NCBI GenBank assembly: GCA_964478815.1
Contig: CAYZKY010000005.1
Coordinates: 1 to 64,000, forward strand
Source: DASVNK01 sp964478815
GTDB taxonomy: Bacteria; Verrucomicrobiota; Verrucomicrobiia; Limisphaerales; SXQI01
Length of the DNA stretch: 64,000 nucleotides
Direction: 5' to 3'
How positions within the stretch are numbered: position 1 is the first letter of the stretch; each line of letters starts with the position of its first letter. The notes under the pieces were generated by a model, which was not told the DNA's origin, searched no databases, and saw only the letters and a list, made by a program, of their open reading frames with translations. Position numbers and translations under genes: made by a program. Shown in pieces: positions 9,701 through 19,300 of this stretch.

Positions 9701-12700
9701 AAGACGCCGATGCGGCGCCCGCGGATTTCCTCACGCGTATAGCCTGAGTCCCGGAACAATTCCTCGGCGATTTCGAGCATGATGCGGTGCGGGGGATCCA
9801 TGACGCGGGCATCGACATCGCCGATCTTGAAGAATTCGTTGTCGAAGGCATAAGGATCGTCAAGGAGGGCGGCCCATTTCGAGTTCGATTTGCCGGGGGC
9901 GTTTCGATTCGGGCTGTAATGGTTGGCGATGCTCCAGCGGCTCGCGGGCACTTCGCCGACGAGACAACGGCCTTCGCGCAGATTCTTCCAAAAGGAGTCG
10001 ATGGTCGGCGACTCGGGGAGGCGACAGGAGAGGCCGATAACCGCGATGGGCGATGGCGTGCCCGGTGCTGTGGCGCGGTGGAGAGACTGATTGACGGACG
10101 GCACAGAGGCAACGACCGGATCTGCTTGGGCTTCACGGACCGATTCCGGAGTCTCGGCGGGCGGGCGGACCGAGACGGATTGCGCCAGATGGCACGCGAG
10201 TTGGGCGATGGTCGGGAATTGGAAGACCGCTGAGGGATCCACCGGGCAACCGAGCTTCTCCTCGCATTTATTGAGAACTTCCATCGCGACGATGGAGTCG
10301 AGGCCGAATTCGCCGAGATCGGCTTCGGGATCGAGGTCCGCAGTGGGAATCTTGAGCGTCCGCGAAAGAATATCCGAGAGCATGAGAACGACTTCGGATT
10401 CGGTAATGCCCGCTTTGACCAATGGCGTGGAGGCGGTTGCCGGTTCGTGAACAGCAGGGGGCTGGATGCCAAAGTTGTCGCGTAATTTGGCGGCATCGCC
10501 GTAAAGGACCACGACTTGAGAGGCGTCGATGGCGAGCGCCGTTTGGAGGGCCGCAAGGCCCGCCGCGGAGGGCAGGGGAGCCATGCCGATGGCGGCGCGC
10601 ATACGCGGCAGCATCGCGGCGGGCATGCTCATGCCGCCTTCGACCCACAGAGGCCAGTTGATCGAGACGGTGCGGCCGGAGCGACGGTGCGCGCGGCGCT
10701 CGGCTTCGCGCCAGGCGGCGAAAGCGTCGAGGTACCGATTGGCGCTGGCGTAGTCGGTTTGCCCGCGGCTGCCTGAGATGGACGTAACGGAGGAGAAGAG
10801 GACGAAGGCATCGAGCCGGTCCTGCGCAGTCAGTTCATCCAAGTGGGTCGCGCCAAGCAGTTTCGGCCGGAGGACTTCATCGAACTGGGCCTGAGTCTTG
10901 CGAATAAATGCGCCATCCCGAAGGATTCCGGCACAATGAAACACGCCGTGGATAGCGCCCCATTGCGCCCTGGCGGCTGAAAGAAGACTCGAAAGCGCGT
11001 TGCGATCCGTCACATCCGCAGGTTGATAGAGAACCTCCGCGCCCGATTGTTGGAGTTCCCGAATGAAAGCTTGGTGTTCGGGCGAGAGCTGGGAACGACC
11101 GCACAGGACAAGTTTCGCCCGATGTTTCTGGGCTAGATCTCGGGCCAGGAGTTGGCCCAGCCCGCCGAGACCGCCGGTGATGAGGTAAACGCCACCGCTT
11201 TTGAGAGCAACGTGTTGCGATTGAGTCGGATTCAGTTCGCGGAGGCGGCGCGTTTCCCAATGTCCCTCGACGACGCGGAATTGGGAGATGCCGGGATAAG
11301 CGCCAGGTGCGGCCTTCCAGAGCGCGGGCAGGTCATCGAGGCTTTCGACGCGGAGCACTCCACCGTTCAAGGCAGGAAACTCTTGACCGAGGCTGCGCAG
11401 GAAGCCGTCCACCATGTCGTGGCTCGGATGAGCTTCGGTATGAACGTGGAAAATCGCGGCGGGTCCGGCGCTTCGTGGGGTGAGCCAGGCCTGAGCAAGA
11501 TTCACCAGACTGACCAAAGTGGAAGGAACCGGCGCCGCCGGAGAGAGTGCGATCGATTTGTCGAACGCTCCGGCATGCAGCACGACCGACGGGACGCGGC
11601 CAGCGGCGCGAAGCTCGGCAAAAAGCCGGTTGTAGTGGTCTAGTTGGAGCGGATCAATCTCCCATCGGGCGCGATCGAGAGCACGAAATTCCCGGCCGGG
11701 GCGAACGGTCGCGATTTGAATCGGCAGCAACTGTACGGCAAGGCGGCTGGCCGCCACGTCGTCCTGCACAAAGGCGAGAACGGATGCGGTGCGAAGCTCC
11801 TGAGCAATCCCGGGGACAGGTGCAGCCACCCACTCGGGGATCGAGATAACTACAGTGTCGGATTCCGACCCCGGCTGTATGGCAGGAAGGGTGGGAGCTG
11901 CGGCTGCGCGCGACGTCGGTTCTGTATGGCCGTTTCGAGTGGACCCCGAGCCATTGGAGGCGGCTCCATTTTTTGGGCTCGGATGTCCATTGCTTCCATT
12001 GTTTGCGCGAGAGGTCGGAATGGCGCGCGAGACGTAGCCAGAAAGCCATGCGAGGACATTTCCGTCGGCGTCGAGCAGGAAACCCTCGTTGGTAACGGAG
12101 TTGGCAGTGGTCTCGACACGGCGTCCGTAGACCCAGGGATTCGGCACGAGAGGGCGGTAAAGCTCCACACGACCCACGGAGAAGGGCAGACCCGCGTTTT
12201 GGGCGGCTGGATCGGCGGCGGCGAGAACCATCGCTATACCAGATTGGAGGGAGGCATCCAGGAGGGATGGGTGCAGCTGGAATTCATTGAATCCATGGGC
12301 GGCGGCGGGAGGAATTTCGAGCCGGGCGAGGAATTCGCGTTCATTGGCCCAGACTTCCTGCACGGCTTGGAAGGCGGGTCCATAATCGAACTGGCGAGAA
12401 CGAAAGAAATCGTAGAGCTGCGGCTTGGCGAGGTGCGACGTAGTTCGCGACTGGGCCGCCTTTCGGTCGATCTGTTTCGGATGGGGCTCCGAGACATCGA
12501 AGACGATCTTGCCCTGGGAGCAGAGAATCCAGCGGTGGTTGATGAGATCCTCGGACGCGATCTCAAACTTTCCGCCGCTGGGCGCCTCGGTGATCTGGAT
12601 ACGAACGCGAATAGGCGAGCCTTCGAAACGAATCGGGCGAACCCAAACGACATTCTTCAGAGCGAACTGTCGATCACCAGCAATCGAGCGTTGAGCGGCT

Positions 12701-13314
12701 GCCCAAGCCATTTCGAGGTACGCGACGCCAGGGAGCAGCGCGACAGTGGCGAAGCGATGGTCGCGCATGAAGAATTCGTCGCCGCGAATCGTTTTGTAAA
12801 ACGTTCCATTCCGCGATTCATCCGCAGCATCGAGAAGCGGATGGAGGGCGGTGGGGGACGGTGGTGCGTCCGGCATGGATGGCAAGCGCGGTTCGTACTG
12901 CTTGCGGAGGGCTGCTTCGTGATCACGCACGAACGCCTGGGCGAGGGCGCGGATCGTATCGCACTGGACAAAGTCGGCGGGAGTGATGTCGAGGCTCCAG
13001 CGCGCTTCGAGCGCACTGGCGAATTCGTTCATGCCCACGGAATCGAAGCCGAATTCCTCCATGGGAGCCGTCGGATCAAGTTCGGCAGCCTCGACCTTGA
13101 GATGCTGTGCCATCAATTCAAGCAGTTCACGCTCGACGGCGGCGACCAGGTCGAATGCTGGTGGCGGGGCCGCAGGGGTGATGCTGCGCGCATGCCCGTT
13201 GCTTGTTGGTTCGGGGGGTGCCTGCTTCGGTTGGCGGAGTAATTGAACCACCTGCTCCTTGGTCAGTTCCCCGCGAGCCAATCGCTCCAAGGTGTCTTGC
13301 AAATGTTCTTTCAT
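3733..13314 (-). CDS. Terminal PKS: ACP-DH-KR-ACP-KS-ACP-KS-ACP-sulfotransferase-condensation
   Basis: This 3193-residue assembly-line protein likely carries the last steps and chain release. A short docking-type helix region (1-30) is followed by ACP1 (Ser92) and a DH with His186 and an intact HPSLLDASLQ motif (348-357). Next come a KR (GGLGGLG nucleotide loop, Tyr855), ACP2 (Ser1007), KS1 (Cys1259, EAHGTGT), ACP3 (Ser1660), KS2 (Cys1934, EAHGTGT, HLGH) and ACP4 (Ser2444). A PAPS-dependent sulfotransferase follows (SAPRSGST at 2507-2514, RHP 3'-phosphate loop from 2634), then a condensation domain with HHLIGDG (2921-2927). There is no thioesterase and no acyltransferase. The first module's KS is at the end of the preceding protein, so the module is split between polypeptides. 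The last two KS-ACP units lack cis reductive domains. Release by the C domain onto an amine or alcohol is inference. Confidence 0.93.
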   Translation of the reverse strand: MKEHLQDTLERLARGELTKEQVVQLLRQPKQAPPEPTSNGHARSITPAAPPPAFDLVAAVERELLELMAQHLKVEAAELDPTAPMEEFGFDSVGMNEFASALEARWSLDITPADFVQCDTIRALAQAFVRDHEAALRKQYEPRLPSMPDAPPSPTALHPLLDAADESRNGTFYKTIRGDEFFMRDHRFATVALLPGVAYLEMAWAAAQRSIAGDRQFALKNVVWVRPIRFEGSPIRVRIQITEAPSGGKFEIASEDLINHRWILCSQGKIVFDVSEPHPKQIDRKAAQSRTTSHLAKPQLYDFFRSRQFDYGPAFQAVQEVWANEREFLARLEIPPAAAHGFNEFQLHPSLLDASLQSGIAMVLAAADPAAQNAGLPFSVGRVELYRPLVPNPWVYGRRVETTANSVTNEGFLLDADGNVLAWLSGYVSRAIPTSRANNGSNGHPSPKNGAASNGSGSTRNGHTEPTSRAAAAPTLPAIQPGSESDTVVISIPEWVAAPVPGIAQELRTASVLAFVQDDVAASRLAVQLLPIQIATVRPGREFRALDRARWEIDPLQLDHYNRLFAELRAAGRVPSVVLHAGAFDKSIALSPAAPVPSTLVSLVNLAQAWLTPRSAGPAAIFHVHTEAHPSHDMVDGFLRSLGQEFPALNGGVLRVESLDDLPALWKAAPGAYPGISQFRVVEGHWETRRLRELNPTQSQHVALKSGGVYLITGGLGGLGQLLARDLAQKHRAKLVLCGRSQLSPEHQAFIRELQQSGAEVLYQPADVTDRNALSSLLSAARAQWGAIHGVFHCAGILRDGAFIRKTQAQFDEVLRPKLLGATHLDELTAQDRLDAFVLFSSVTSISGSRGQTDYASANRYLDAFAAWREAERRAHRRSGRTVSINWPLWVEGGMSMPAAMLPRMRAAIGMAPLPSAAGLAALQTALAIDASQVVVLYGDAAKLRDNFGIQPPAVHEPATASTPLVKAGITESEVVLMLSDILSRTLKIPTADLDPEADLGEFGLDSIVAMEVLNKCEEKLGCPVDPSAVFQFPTIAQLACHLAQSVSVRPPAETPESVREAQADPVVASVPSVNQSLHRATAPGTPSPIAVIGLSCRLPESPTIDSFWKNLREGRCLVGEVPASRWSIANHYSPNRNAPGKSNSKWAALLDDPYAFDNEFFKIGDVDARVMDPPHRIMLEIAEELFRDSGYTREEIRGRRIGVFVGGGESAYLMSNRDRLSEEELQHLVVNTTQNMMAARISDFYDIHGPAWTMDTACSSSMVAIHSACQSIRSGESEWAVAGGVHLLIEHWSHVAFSKAGVLAPDGVPRVFDRNSRGFVLGEGAGLVLLKPLDAALRDGDRIDALILSTAVNNDGHTMGITTPNQNAQIEVLKMAYQNAGVSPASLSYLEAHGTGTLLGDPIEIKAATEVFRQSSSEKQFCGVGSVKSNLGHCLRAAGITSVLKVILALRHREIPPTLNCAEPHPRFHFEESPFYPVRALQPFPVRAGVRRAAASSFGFGGTNCHIVFEGFDSAASRHSVRRHSLPPPVFHRRRFAVEAKPESIGLVDAAHQPSAAPASISPKPVTPSTTGHADPVVDSPSAQRSSNPPASPLATAVQAVPPITPPRPAAPLARPLLTATDLSAAIEQLLAERVAKHLDAPVHEIALETNFMDLGIDSVALVQLAQEVEKELQIELYPTLFFEYQNIRELSAYFTREHGERFAAFFGKSHTQPVPEPGPAIPASSPEVAPAPEATPLPVPSAATRLAPVATNGASSTRSTRVRDIAIIGMAGRFDSANNVDDLWRHLSSGADLIREVPEDHFDYRPWFDPHPQVPDKLYCKWGSFLDQVDRFDAGFFKVAEREAQLMDPQMRILLEVMQHTAESAGWAGRIRGTRTGVFVGSCFHDYGDQMMSMGKSIEAFDGTGNAASMLANRPSYFWNLRGPSMLVDTACSSSIVSLHLACQALRNGECDMAFAAGINLALGPLHLVYFCSIGALSPTGRCHTFDARADGYVPAEAIACVLLKPLDQAIADGDSIQAVIKGTAVNHGGYANTLTAPSPQLEAEVLVRAWEDAGIHPESLGYIEAHGTGTKLGDPVEIQGMKLAFQRYTSKTGFCAIGSAKAHLGHAEGAAGIVGIIKTVLSLRHRQIPALPDFKTLNPLIQLQNSPLYINSALQPWTHAPDGVLRAGVSSFGFGGTYGHAVLESYEAKPRTPVPPATPEILLFSARSPERLAALLEAWDHWLASPASAHIELRDIAATLQFGRDHFEHRLAFVARDHAELRARLDLARTGTVSPQILTGTASRNQARFGQTPEDIDYFRALATGGQLEKLAALWLWGVDIPWSKLYENTDRRPVPLPGYPFERRRYWHTDSGTTANAQPRPVQEGLLAEPDALKVSSPSLPGEEPAPPSASAPLPVPSLKSPGSNLEVAGFIRQSIAKLVRIPEARIQESAELTSLGFDSIMAMQLIRQLQETYGVRLYVNEAQLQPTFGGLVRYLAAQIPESPIADPPATPAQPVAPVFLLSAPRSGSTLLRVMLAGHSKLFCPPELHLLPFDDLAARASLLAGPASFLGEGLPRALVELKSCPPGEAVGLVNSWIEERRTTPEVYRSLASLAGGRLVIDKSPSYGENLDALKRSRIWFPDAKYILLVRHPLAVMESFVRNRFDKLLQRPGTDPWNAAEEVWLRTNRNLVAFRESLPPDRWVEVRYEDLVAAPQVIATRLCEFLGVPFEAALLKPYDGQRMTDGLHSVSISIGDPNFQSHQEIDPALSEGWRARLSEIPVLSPETTAVAAALGYDVPQHNSAGSRLLPAQREFLAHAGPQPIWNLEHRLRLQFHQPLDRARLETAVQAVVVRHPSLHGRFTRSGLSTWAAVKFDAAPSFAIDWQDFSNLAVADRDAALSAHLAGLSSALDLRKAPLLKLSVVDCGSSIHEWLFCWHHLIGDGRSSSIFLQEVLAEYESSQFRPKFEESWNSYAHAIEVLLDRSGAAHTEFWRDHLQGFTRTGLPLDLPGTVGCFSSEQEYRVPVEPSAMPSFEICAAALYRAVAEWTGSADVVLAHRFHGRRLQAKPADDPIGCFALDVPIRLKADTEAGVAQFRETFARLPASGITYLPLVLSGSLPPVRGLTGIRLNYQPWPILDHGPSCEVLSVAVRPTLAQDQPRDFAVDFIVRALPGGAWTLIVRYSELLHHESTIVRLAQRWRELIGSPAHA
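4945..5817 (-). other. Sulfotransferase domain embedded in PKS (CurM/olefin-synthase-like)
   Basis: Residues about 2500-2790 of the terminal synthase form a PAPS-dependent sulfotransferase. The 5'-phosphosulfate loop (SAPRSGSTLLR) is followed by a PPELHLL segment and later by DKSPSYGENLDALKRS and the RHPLAVMESF 3'-phosphate-binding region. As I recall the family, these features match the sulfotransferases of curacin synthase CurM and cyanobacterial olefin synthases, which sulfate a beta-hydroxyl before decarboxylative elimination. Those enzymes have a thioesterase next; here a condensation domain follows instead. Confidence 0.85.
6745..10002 (-). repeat. KS-ACP-KS cassette, copy A (paralogous repeat)
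   Basis: This segment of the terminal synthase encodes a KS with a short C-terminal flank, an ACP, and a second KS. It is paralogous to 50834-54116. Both first KSs share the pattern NMMAARISDFY/NMVAARISDFY before the active-site cysteine. Both ACPs contain IELYPTLFFEYQNI. Both second KSs share DYRPWFDP, YCKWGSFL and IGALSPTGRCHTFDA. At the DNA level a run of 20 identical bases lies at 8252-8271 and 52314-52333. Confidence 0.8.
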
Positions 13315-16300
13315 CGGGTGAGTTCCTTTCCGGCTTCACCTTCGGTCAAAGCCTCTACGAGATCGGCGGCATCTTCAGGGCTGAGCTGGCCTGTTCGGAC
13401 CCGTTCGAGCAGGGCGTCGAGATCGTCGGCCGGCGGTTCCTCCGGAGGGGCGTTGACGGCAGCCGGTGCGCCAGAACTAGAGGTAGAAACCGGTTGCAGT
13501 TCCCGCATGCCGCCAAAGTTAGTCGTGTAGGCAGGGGTGGCCGGCGAAAGCGGCTTGCCGATCCAGTAGCGTTCGCGCGCGAACGGATAAGTGGGGAGGG
13601 ATGCGCGCCGTAGGTCCGTATTGGCGCGCAACGATTCCCAGAGGATCGGCACTCCCGAGACCCAAAGCCGAGCGAGCGAGGCCAGGTCGCCGGAGCGGAA
13701 TATCGCTTCGACTTCGGCGGAGCGATCTTGAGTGGCGCCATCGTGGCGCGGCGTCGGTCCGTTCGCGATTTTCCCGAAAACAACCCCTAAGGAGGTATTA
13801 CCATTGAGCCAGGCGCGCAAGGCGGCCGAGGCTTCGGCGGGCGAATGAGCAACGAAGGCCAGACGCTCCGCCAGCGGATCGCGACCGACCTGCAAGGTGT
13901 AGGCGGCGCTAGCGAAGTCGGCTCGAGCTGCGCCGTTCTTGGCGGCGGTCAATTCATGATCCAGCCAATCGGCCAACGAGGCGGCATACTCCTGGAGCTG
14001 CGGCAGGGCGCGGGCCGAGAGGACAAGTAATTCGGCAGGGTCGCCGGAGATCGTATCGTGGTTGTCGGTGGTTGGAGCTTCTTCGAGGACGACGTGGGCA
14101 TTGACGCCCCCGATGCCGAACGAGCTGACACCGGCGCGCCGCGGAACGGCGTCGCCAAGCGCGTCGTAAAGCGGTTCCCAAGCCTGTCCGCGGCTTGCGA
14201 TACGGAACGGGGAATTATCCAGTTGGATGTAGGGATTCAGCTTCTCGAAATTCAGGGAGGCGGGAATCTGACGATTCTTGAGAGCCAGCAAAACCTTTAC
14301 GATGCCCGTGATGCCCGCGCCGCCTTCAAGGTGGCCGGTATTCGTTTTGACTGAGCCGACGGCGCAATAACCGGTCGATAGCCGTTCCTGGCGTGCGGCG
14401 GCGAGTTCGGCAAAGGCCATTTTCATGGCGTTGATTTCGACGGGATCACCGAGCGCCGTGCCGGTGCCGTGCGCTTCGATGTAGCCGACGGTGGCGGGCG
14501 ATACGCATGCACGCTCGAGCGCCTGCCGGATGACGGCGGCCTCGCGCTGGGGGCTTGGCGCGCCGAACGTTCTCGAATGGCCGCAGTGATTGACGGCGGT
14601 GCCCTTGATCAGACCGTGAATGTGGTCGCGGTCCGCCAGCGCGCGGCTCAAAGGCTTGAGGAGGATGGCGGCGGCGCCTTCGCCGCGGACATAGCCGTTG
14701 GCTTTATGGTCGAACGTGCGGCAGAGGCCGTCGGGCGAGAGAATACCATTCTTCCCGAGGAAGACGTACATGGTCGGCGTGAGCATGACGCTGACACCGC
14801 CGACAATGGCCTGCTCGCAATCGCCGACGCGCATCGCCTGCACCGCACGGTGCAGGGCGACCAGGGAACTGGAGCAGGCCGTCGCCACCATTTCGCTTGG
14901 GCCGTGCAGATCGAGGACGAAAGAGATGCGATTGGGCAGCATGTCCATCGCCACACCCGTGCCGCTGCGCGGGTCCACATCGGTGATCGTTTGCATCATG
15001 ATCTCGTGGTAATCGGAGGTGCAGATGCCGACGAAGACGCCTGTGGAACTGCCCGCGAAGCTTGATGGACGATGGCCGGAATCTTCCAAAGTCTTCCAGA
15101 CGACCTGCAACAAGATTCGATGCTGGGGATCCATCAACTCCGCTTCGCGGGGAGATATGTTAAAAAACCTGGGATCGAATTGATCGATGCCGGACAGGAA
15201 AGCCCCCGATTTGACATTGGTCTTCATGCCCTCTTTGCGAGGGTCGCCAAAGTGAGGACGCCAATCCCACCGTTCCGCCGGGATTTCCGTGACCAAGTTT
15301 CGGCCCTCCACGAGATTTTTCCAGAAGGCGTCCAGATCGGGGGATTTCGGGTATACGCCCGCCATGCCGACGACGGCGATGGGCTCGTCCCGCACCTCTA
15401 CTGCTTCGACACGCGAAGTCGCTGCGGTCGGCGTGCGTGCCGGCTGTGCGGGTGCTGATGGCTCGGCATGCGAGGGATCGGAGGACTCTGACGTCGCGAG
15501 CGCGGGATTCTGTGTCGCGAGAAAGGCCGCAAAACCAGCAAGGGTCTTGTGCTCGAAGAACACGGCGGGGCTGAGCGACAGCCCGAGCAAGGCGTTCAAT
15601 TCGGCCACAAAATCGATAACCAGGACCGAATCGAACCCGAGTTCCCCTACGTCCTGGTGCGCGCCGACGGAGTCGAGTGGAACGCCGAGCAAGGCGGCCA
15701 CACGCTCGCGCAGTGTTTGAACCAGCGCTGCCGCCGAGTTTCCGGTCGGTGGCGTTGCGGCTTGATGAACAGGAGTGGAAGGAGAAGTGAGAAAGCGCTC
15801 GAACCTGGCGGCGTCCCCTTGCGCAATCGTGAGCCTCGTCCGGCGATCGGCGAGTCCGGAAGCCAGCGTCTTCAGCGCCTTCTCCGTGGAAATCGGCTCG
15901 ATGCCGATCATCGACGCGAGGCGGTCGCGCATCGGTTTGGCGACGGTCATGCCGCCGCTCTCCCATGGCCCCCAATTGTATGACGCGGTCAGGCCTGAGC
16001 GCAGGCCCTGTTGGCGCCAGGATTCCCGCAATTCAGCAAAACCGTCGAGGAAACCGTTCGCCGCTGAGTAGTCGCACTGGCCGGGTGTGCCGGCGACCGT
16101 CGAAAAGGAAGAGAAGAGTGCGAAGAACTCCAGCGGGTCGGAAGCGGTGAGACGGTCCAGGTTCAGTGTGCCCTGAAGTTTCGGCGCCAGGACGCGCGCA
16201 AAGGAATCGGTAATCTTCTTGTCAAGGAAGGCATCCTCGATGACTCCCGCGGCGTGCAGAACTCCATGAAATGCGCCGAATCGGGCGCGAGCCTGCTCAA

Positions 16301-19300
16301 GCACGGCCCGCATGGCCGATTCGTCGGCGACATCGGTCGTGGAGAGATCTGCATGTCCGCCTGCAGATGAGAGCGTCGCGACAAATTGGCGGTCTGGTTC
16401 GGTGGGTTGGCGGCGGCTGAGAAGGAGGAGGCTGGCCTGGAATTTTGTAGCCAGAAGTTGCGCCAACAATCGGCCAATACCGCCGAGCCCTCCAGTAATC
16501 AAATAATGACCGCCGCGGCGAAACGGCGTGGCACTGGACGACAGCATCGCTGGCTGGAGTTTAAGCGCGGTTCGTTGTCCGTTATGAAACCGAACTTCGC
16601 CGAGATTGCCGGCGCGGACGGCGCGGACTTCATCCAGGAGCAGGGAAGCCGGCGGGCACGCCGCTTCGGTTTGGACGACTCGGAAATCAAGGCCGCCTCC
16701 TTCGTTGGCGAGCGAACGGAGAAAGCCGGCGGCGGCGGCCAGTTGTGGCGAACTTGAAAGTCCGGATGCCGTGTAGAGGAACGGCATGGGCTTGCTTGAG
16801 CGATGCGCGCGCGCGATGCGCGCGAAGTGAAAGAGGACCGAAAGGTCGCTACCGGCTTCCAGCGTCCGATCCGGCCGCAGCGAAGCTTCCGCTGAGAGAA
16901 AGATCGTTGCATCCGCTTGGAGCAAATCGCCGATCTGGGCGTAGTGCTCAGTATTGCTCCTCTCGATGCGGATAACGTTCTGCGAGATGCGCTCGAGCTT
17001 GCCGTCAGACAAAACCAAGCGGTCGATGCGCGCTTGCGGTGGCAGAGCAGGAAGCATCTCGCGGCTGAGTCGTGCGGTAGGTTCTTCAGCGCCGATGAGC
17101 AAGAGTCGTTTGGGCGGCGGGTTGATGAGGTTGACGGGAGTTAATTCCCAGCGTGGTTCGTAGGTAAGAGTGGCTCCGGCGGAAGCAAGTTCGGCGGTGG
17201 CGGGCAGCTTAGGGATTTTCGAGGGCGGAAAGAACTTGATCGAATAGTTCGACAGACGCGCAAGAACCTGGCCGGCCGTGTCGGCGATGCGGATGTCGAA
17301 TGTGCGCGTCTGGCTTGATTTCGCACTGCCAGTTTCGCCGGGGGCTTTCTCGCGAATATGGATGAACCCCTCCCGCGGAAGCGAGGCTTGGAAGGCCAGC
17401 TCTCCCAAAGCGAACGGCAGGTAGGGAGTCTTTTGTGCTTCCGCTTGCTCGCGGACGAGGAGCGCGATCGACTGGAAAGCACCATCCACGATGGCTGGAT
17501 GTAACACGAACGCCGGTTGACCCACCCAGCCCTCGTCGGGCACACGATATCGGGCCAGTAATTCGCCGGGGCTGTGGCGGATCGAGCCGAGGGAGCGGAG
17601 CGAAGGGCCATAGTCCATGCCATACGCGGCCATGATGGCGTAGAGTGCGCTGCCAGAAGAGAGCGACGGGCAACGGGCATTGATCTCCGAGAGATCCACA
17701 GTTCCGAGCGGCGCAGGAGGAGTGTCGAATGCGACTCGGCCTTGCGAGTGAACGACCTTCTTTCCGCCAAGCTCGTTGGTAATCTGATACTGCGCGCCTT
17801 CGCCGGCTTGTTCAAAATTCGCTTGCAACGATTGGGTCTGTCTCCCCGCGATGACCGGCTGCCGGAACGCCACTTCTCGGATGATCGGGAAACGGCGGTC
17901 GGGGAACCGCTGGGCGGCGGCGCTGCGGGCGAATTCAATCAGCATCGCGCCGGGCAGGATCTTCTGCCCTTCGATAACGTGATCCTTGAAGTAGAACTCT
18001 TCTCCGGAAAGCGAAAGGGTCGGGTTCATGTCTGAAGGAGCGGCTGCAGATTCCGGGGGTGGCGGCGGTGTGGCTTTGAGTCGAACGGTGTCGTCGAGCC
18101 AATAGCGTTGGCGATCAAAGGGGTAGCTGGGCAGGGTAACCTTCCAGGGGCGTTCTCCAGCGATGAGGCCTGGCCAGCGAATGGTATGGCCTGATTGCCA
18201 GAGTGTGCCGAGGGACATCAGCATTTGGGCGGCTTCTGAGCCGGCACGGCCCGAAGCGGGCAGGGACGATAGCAACTTCGTTCCCGCCGCGACATCGAGC
18301 GCCGACTGGGCGGAAGCGCCGCCACCGATCTCGATAATGGTTTGCGTGTCGGAGCCGGAGAGCGAGGAGATGGGCGAACCGGCCGCGGCCGGTAATTCCG
18401 AGTAAGCGGCCCAAGCTGACGGATCGGTCCATGCACCCGTAAAGCCCGGACATTCGAGAGCCACCTTCGGAGGACCGAGCGCGGCCTTTCTAAATGCATC
18501 GGCGATCTTCTCGGAATTTAAAGTGATCCCGTTGGAGCCGGCGACGGCTTCGACGGTTACGAGGGCGGGCAGCAAATCCTCCATGGAAGCAACACCCGTG
18601 GTCAGAGCCGCGGCATAAGCGCCCGTACCCAGACCGACGACACGATTTGGTCGGACGCCCCAAGATTCCCAAAGGAGACCGATCGCGTGGCCGAGTGCGG
18701 CGCGCATGGCCGCGCGCCCGGACTGAAGAGACGGCGCGGGCTTGCTTTGGAAAAACCAATCGAGAGGAGTGCGACCGAGCAACGGCGTAAGTATGTTCGC
18801 GGCGCGATCGAGCGCTTGTCGGACAACCGGCTCCTGCCGGTAGAGTTCCTCGCCCGATCCCGGCGAAAGCTCGCCCGTAAATAGAAAGGCAACGTCCGCT
18901 TCGGAAGCATCCGTGGCGCGGACGAACATCGGAGGGTTTTCGAGGGAGGCCTGCGCATGGCATCGATCGTTCACGACGAGAAATGCCCGCCAATCGAACG
19001 ACTTCCGCCCGGCCTGCAGTGTGTAGGCGACATCGGCCAAGGAATATTCCGCGTGGGTCCCGAGGTGATGCGCGAGATTCAAGCAGAGCTTCTCGCCAGC
19101 CGCCGGTGCCTTCGCTGAGAGCGGCAGCAGCCGCCACGCGCGCGCTTCGGGTTGTCGTCTAATCTCCGGCGGCTCTTCGAGTATTGCGTGGGCGTTCGTG
19201 CCGCCGATTCCAAAGGAACTCACTCCCGCGCGACGCGGGTGGGAAGGGGCCGGCCAGTCCACCAGTTGTGTGTTTACGAAGAACGGACTGGCTGCGAAGT

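Noticed and set aside
11644..13242. Plus-strand open frame of 532 codons
   Set aside because: It is antisense to the ACP-DH region of the terminal synthase and has no domain signature.
18120..18893. Functional acyltransferase domain
   Set aside because: The nucleophilic serine and the histidine motif region are both missing, so only a relic is claimed.
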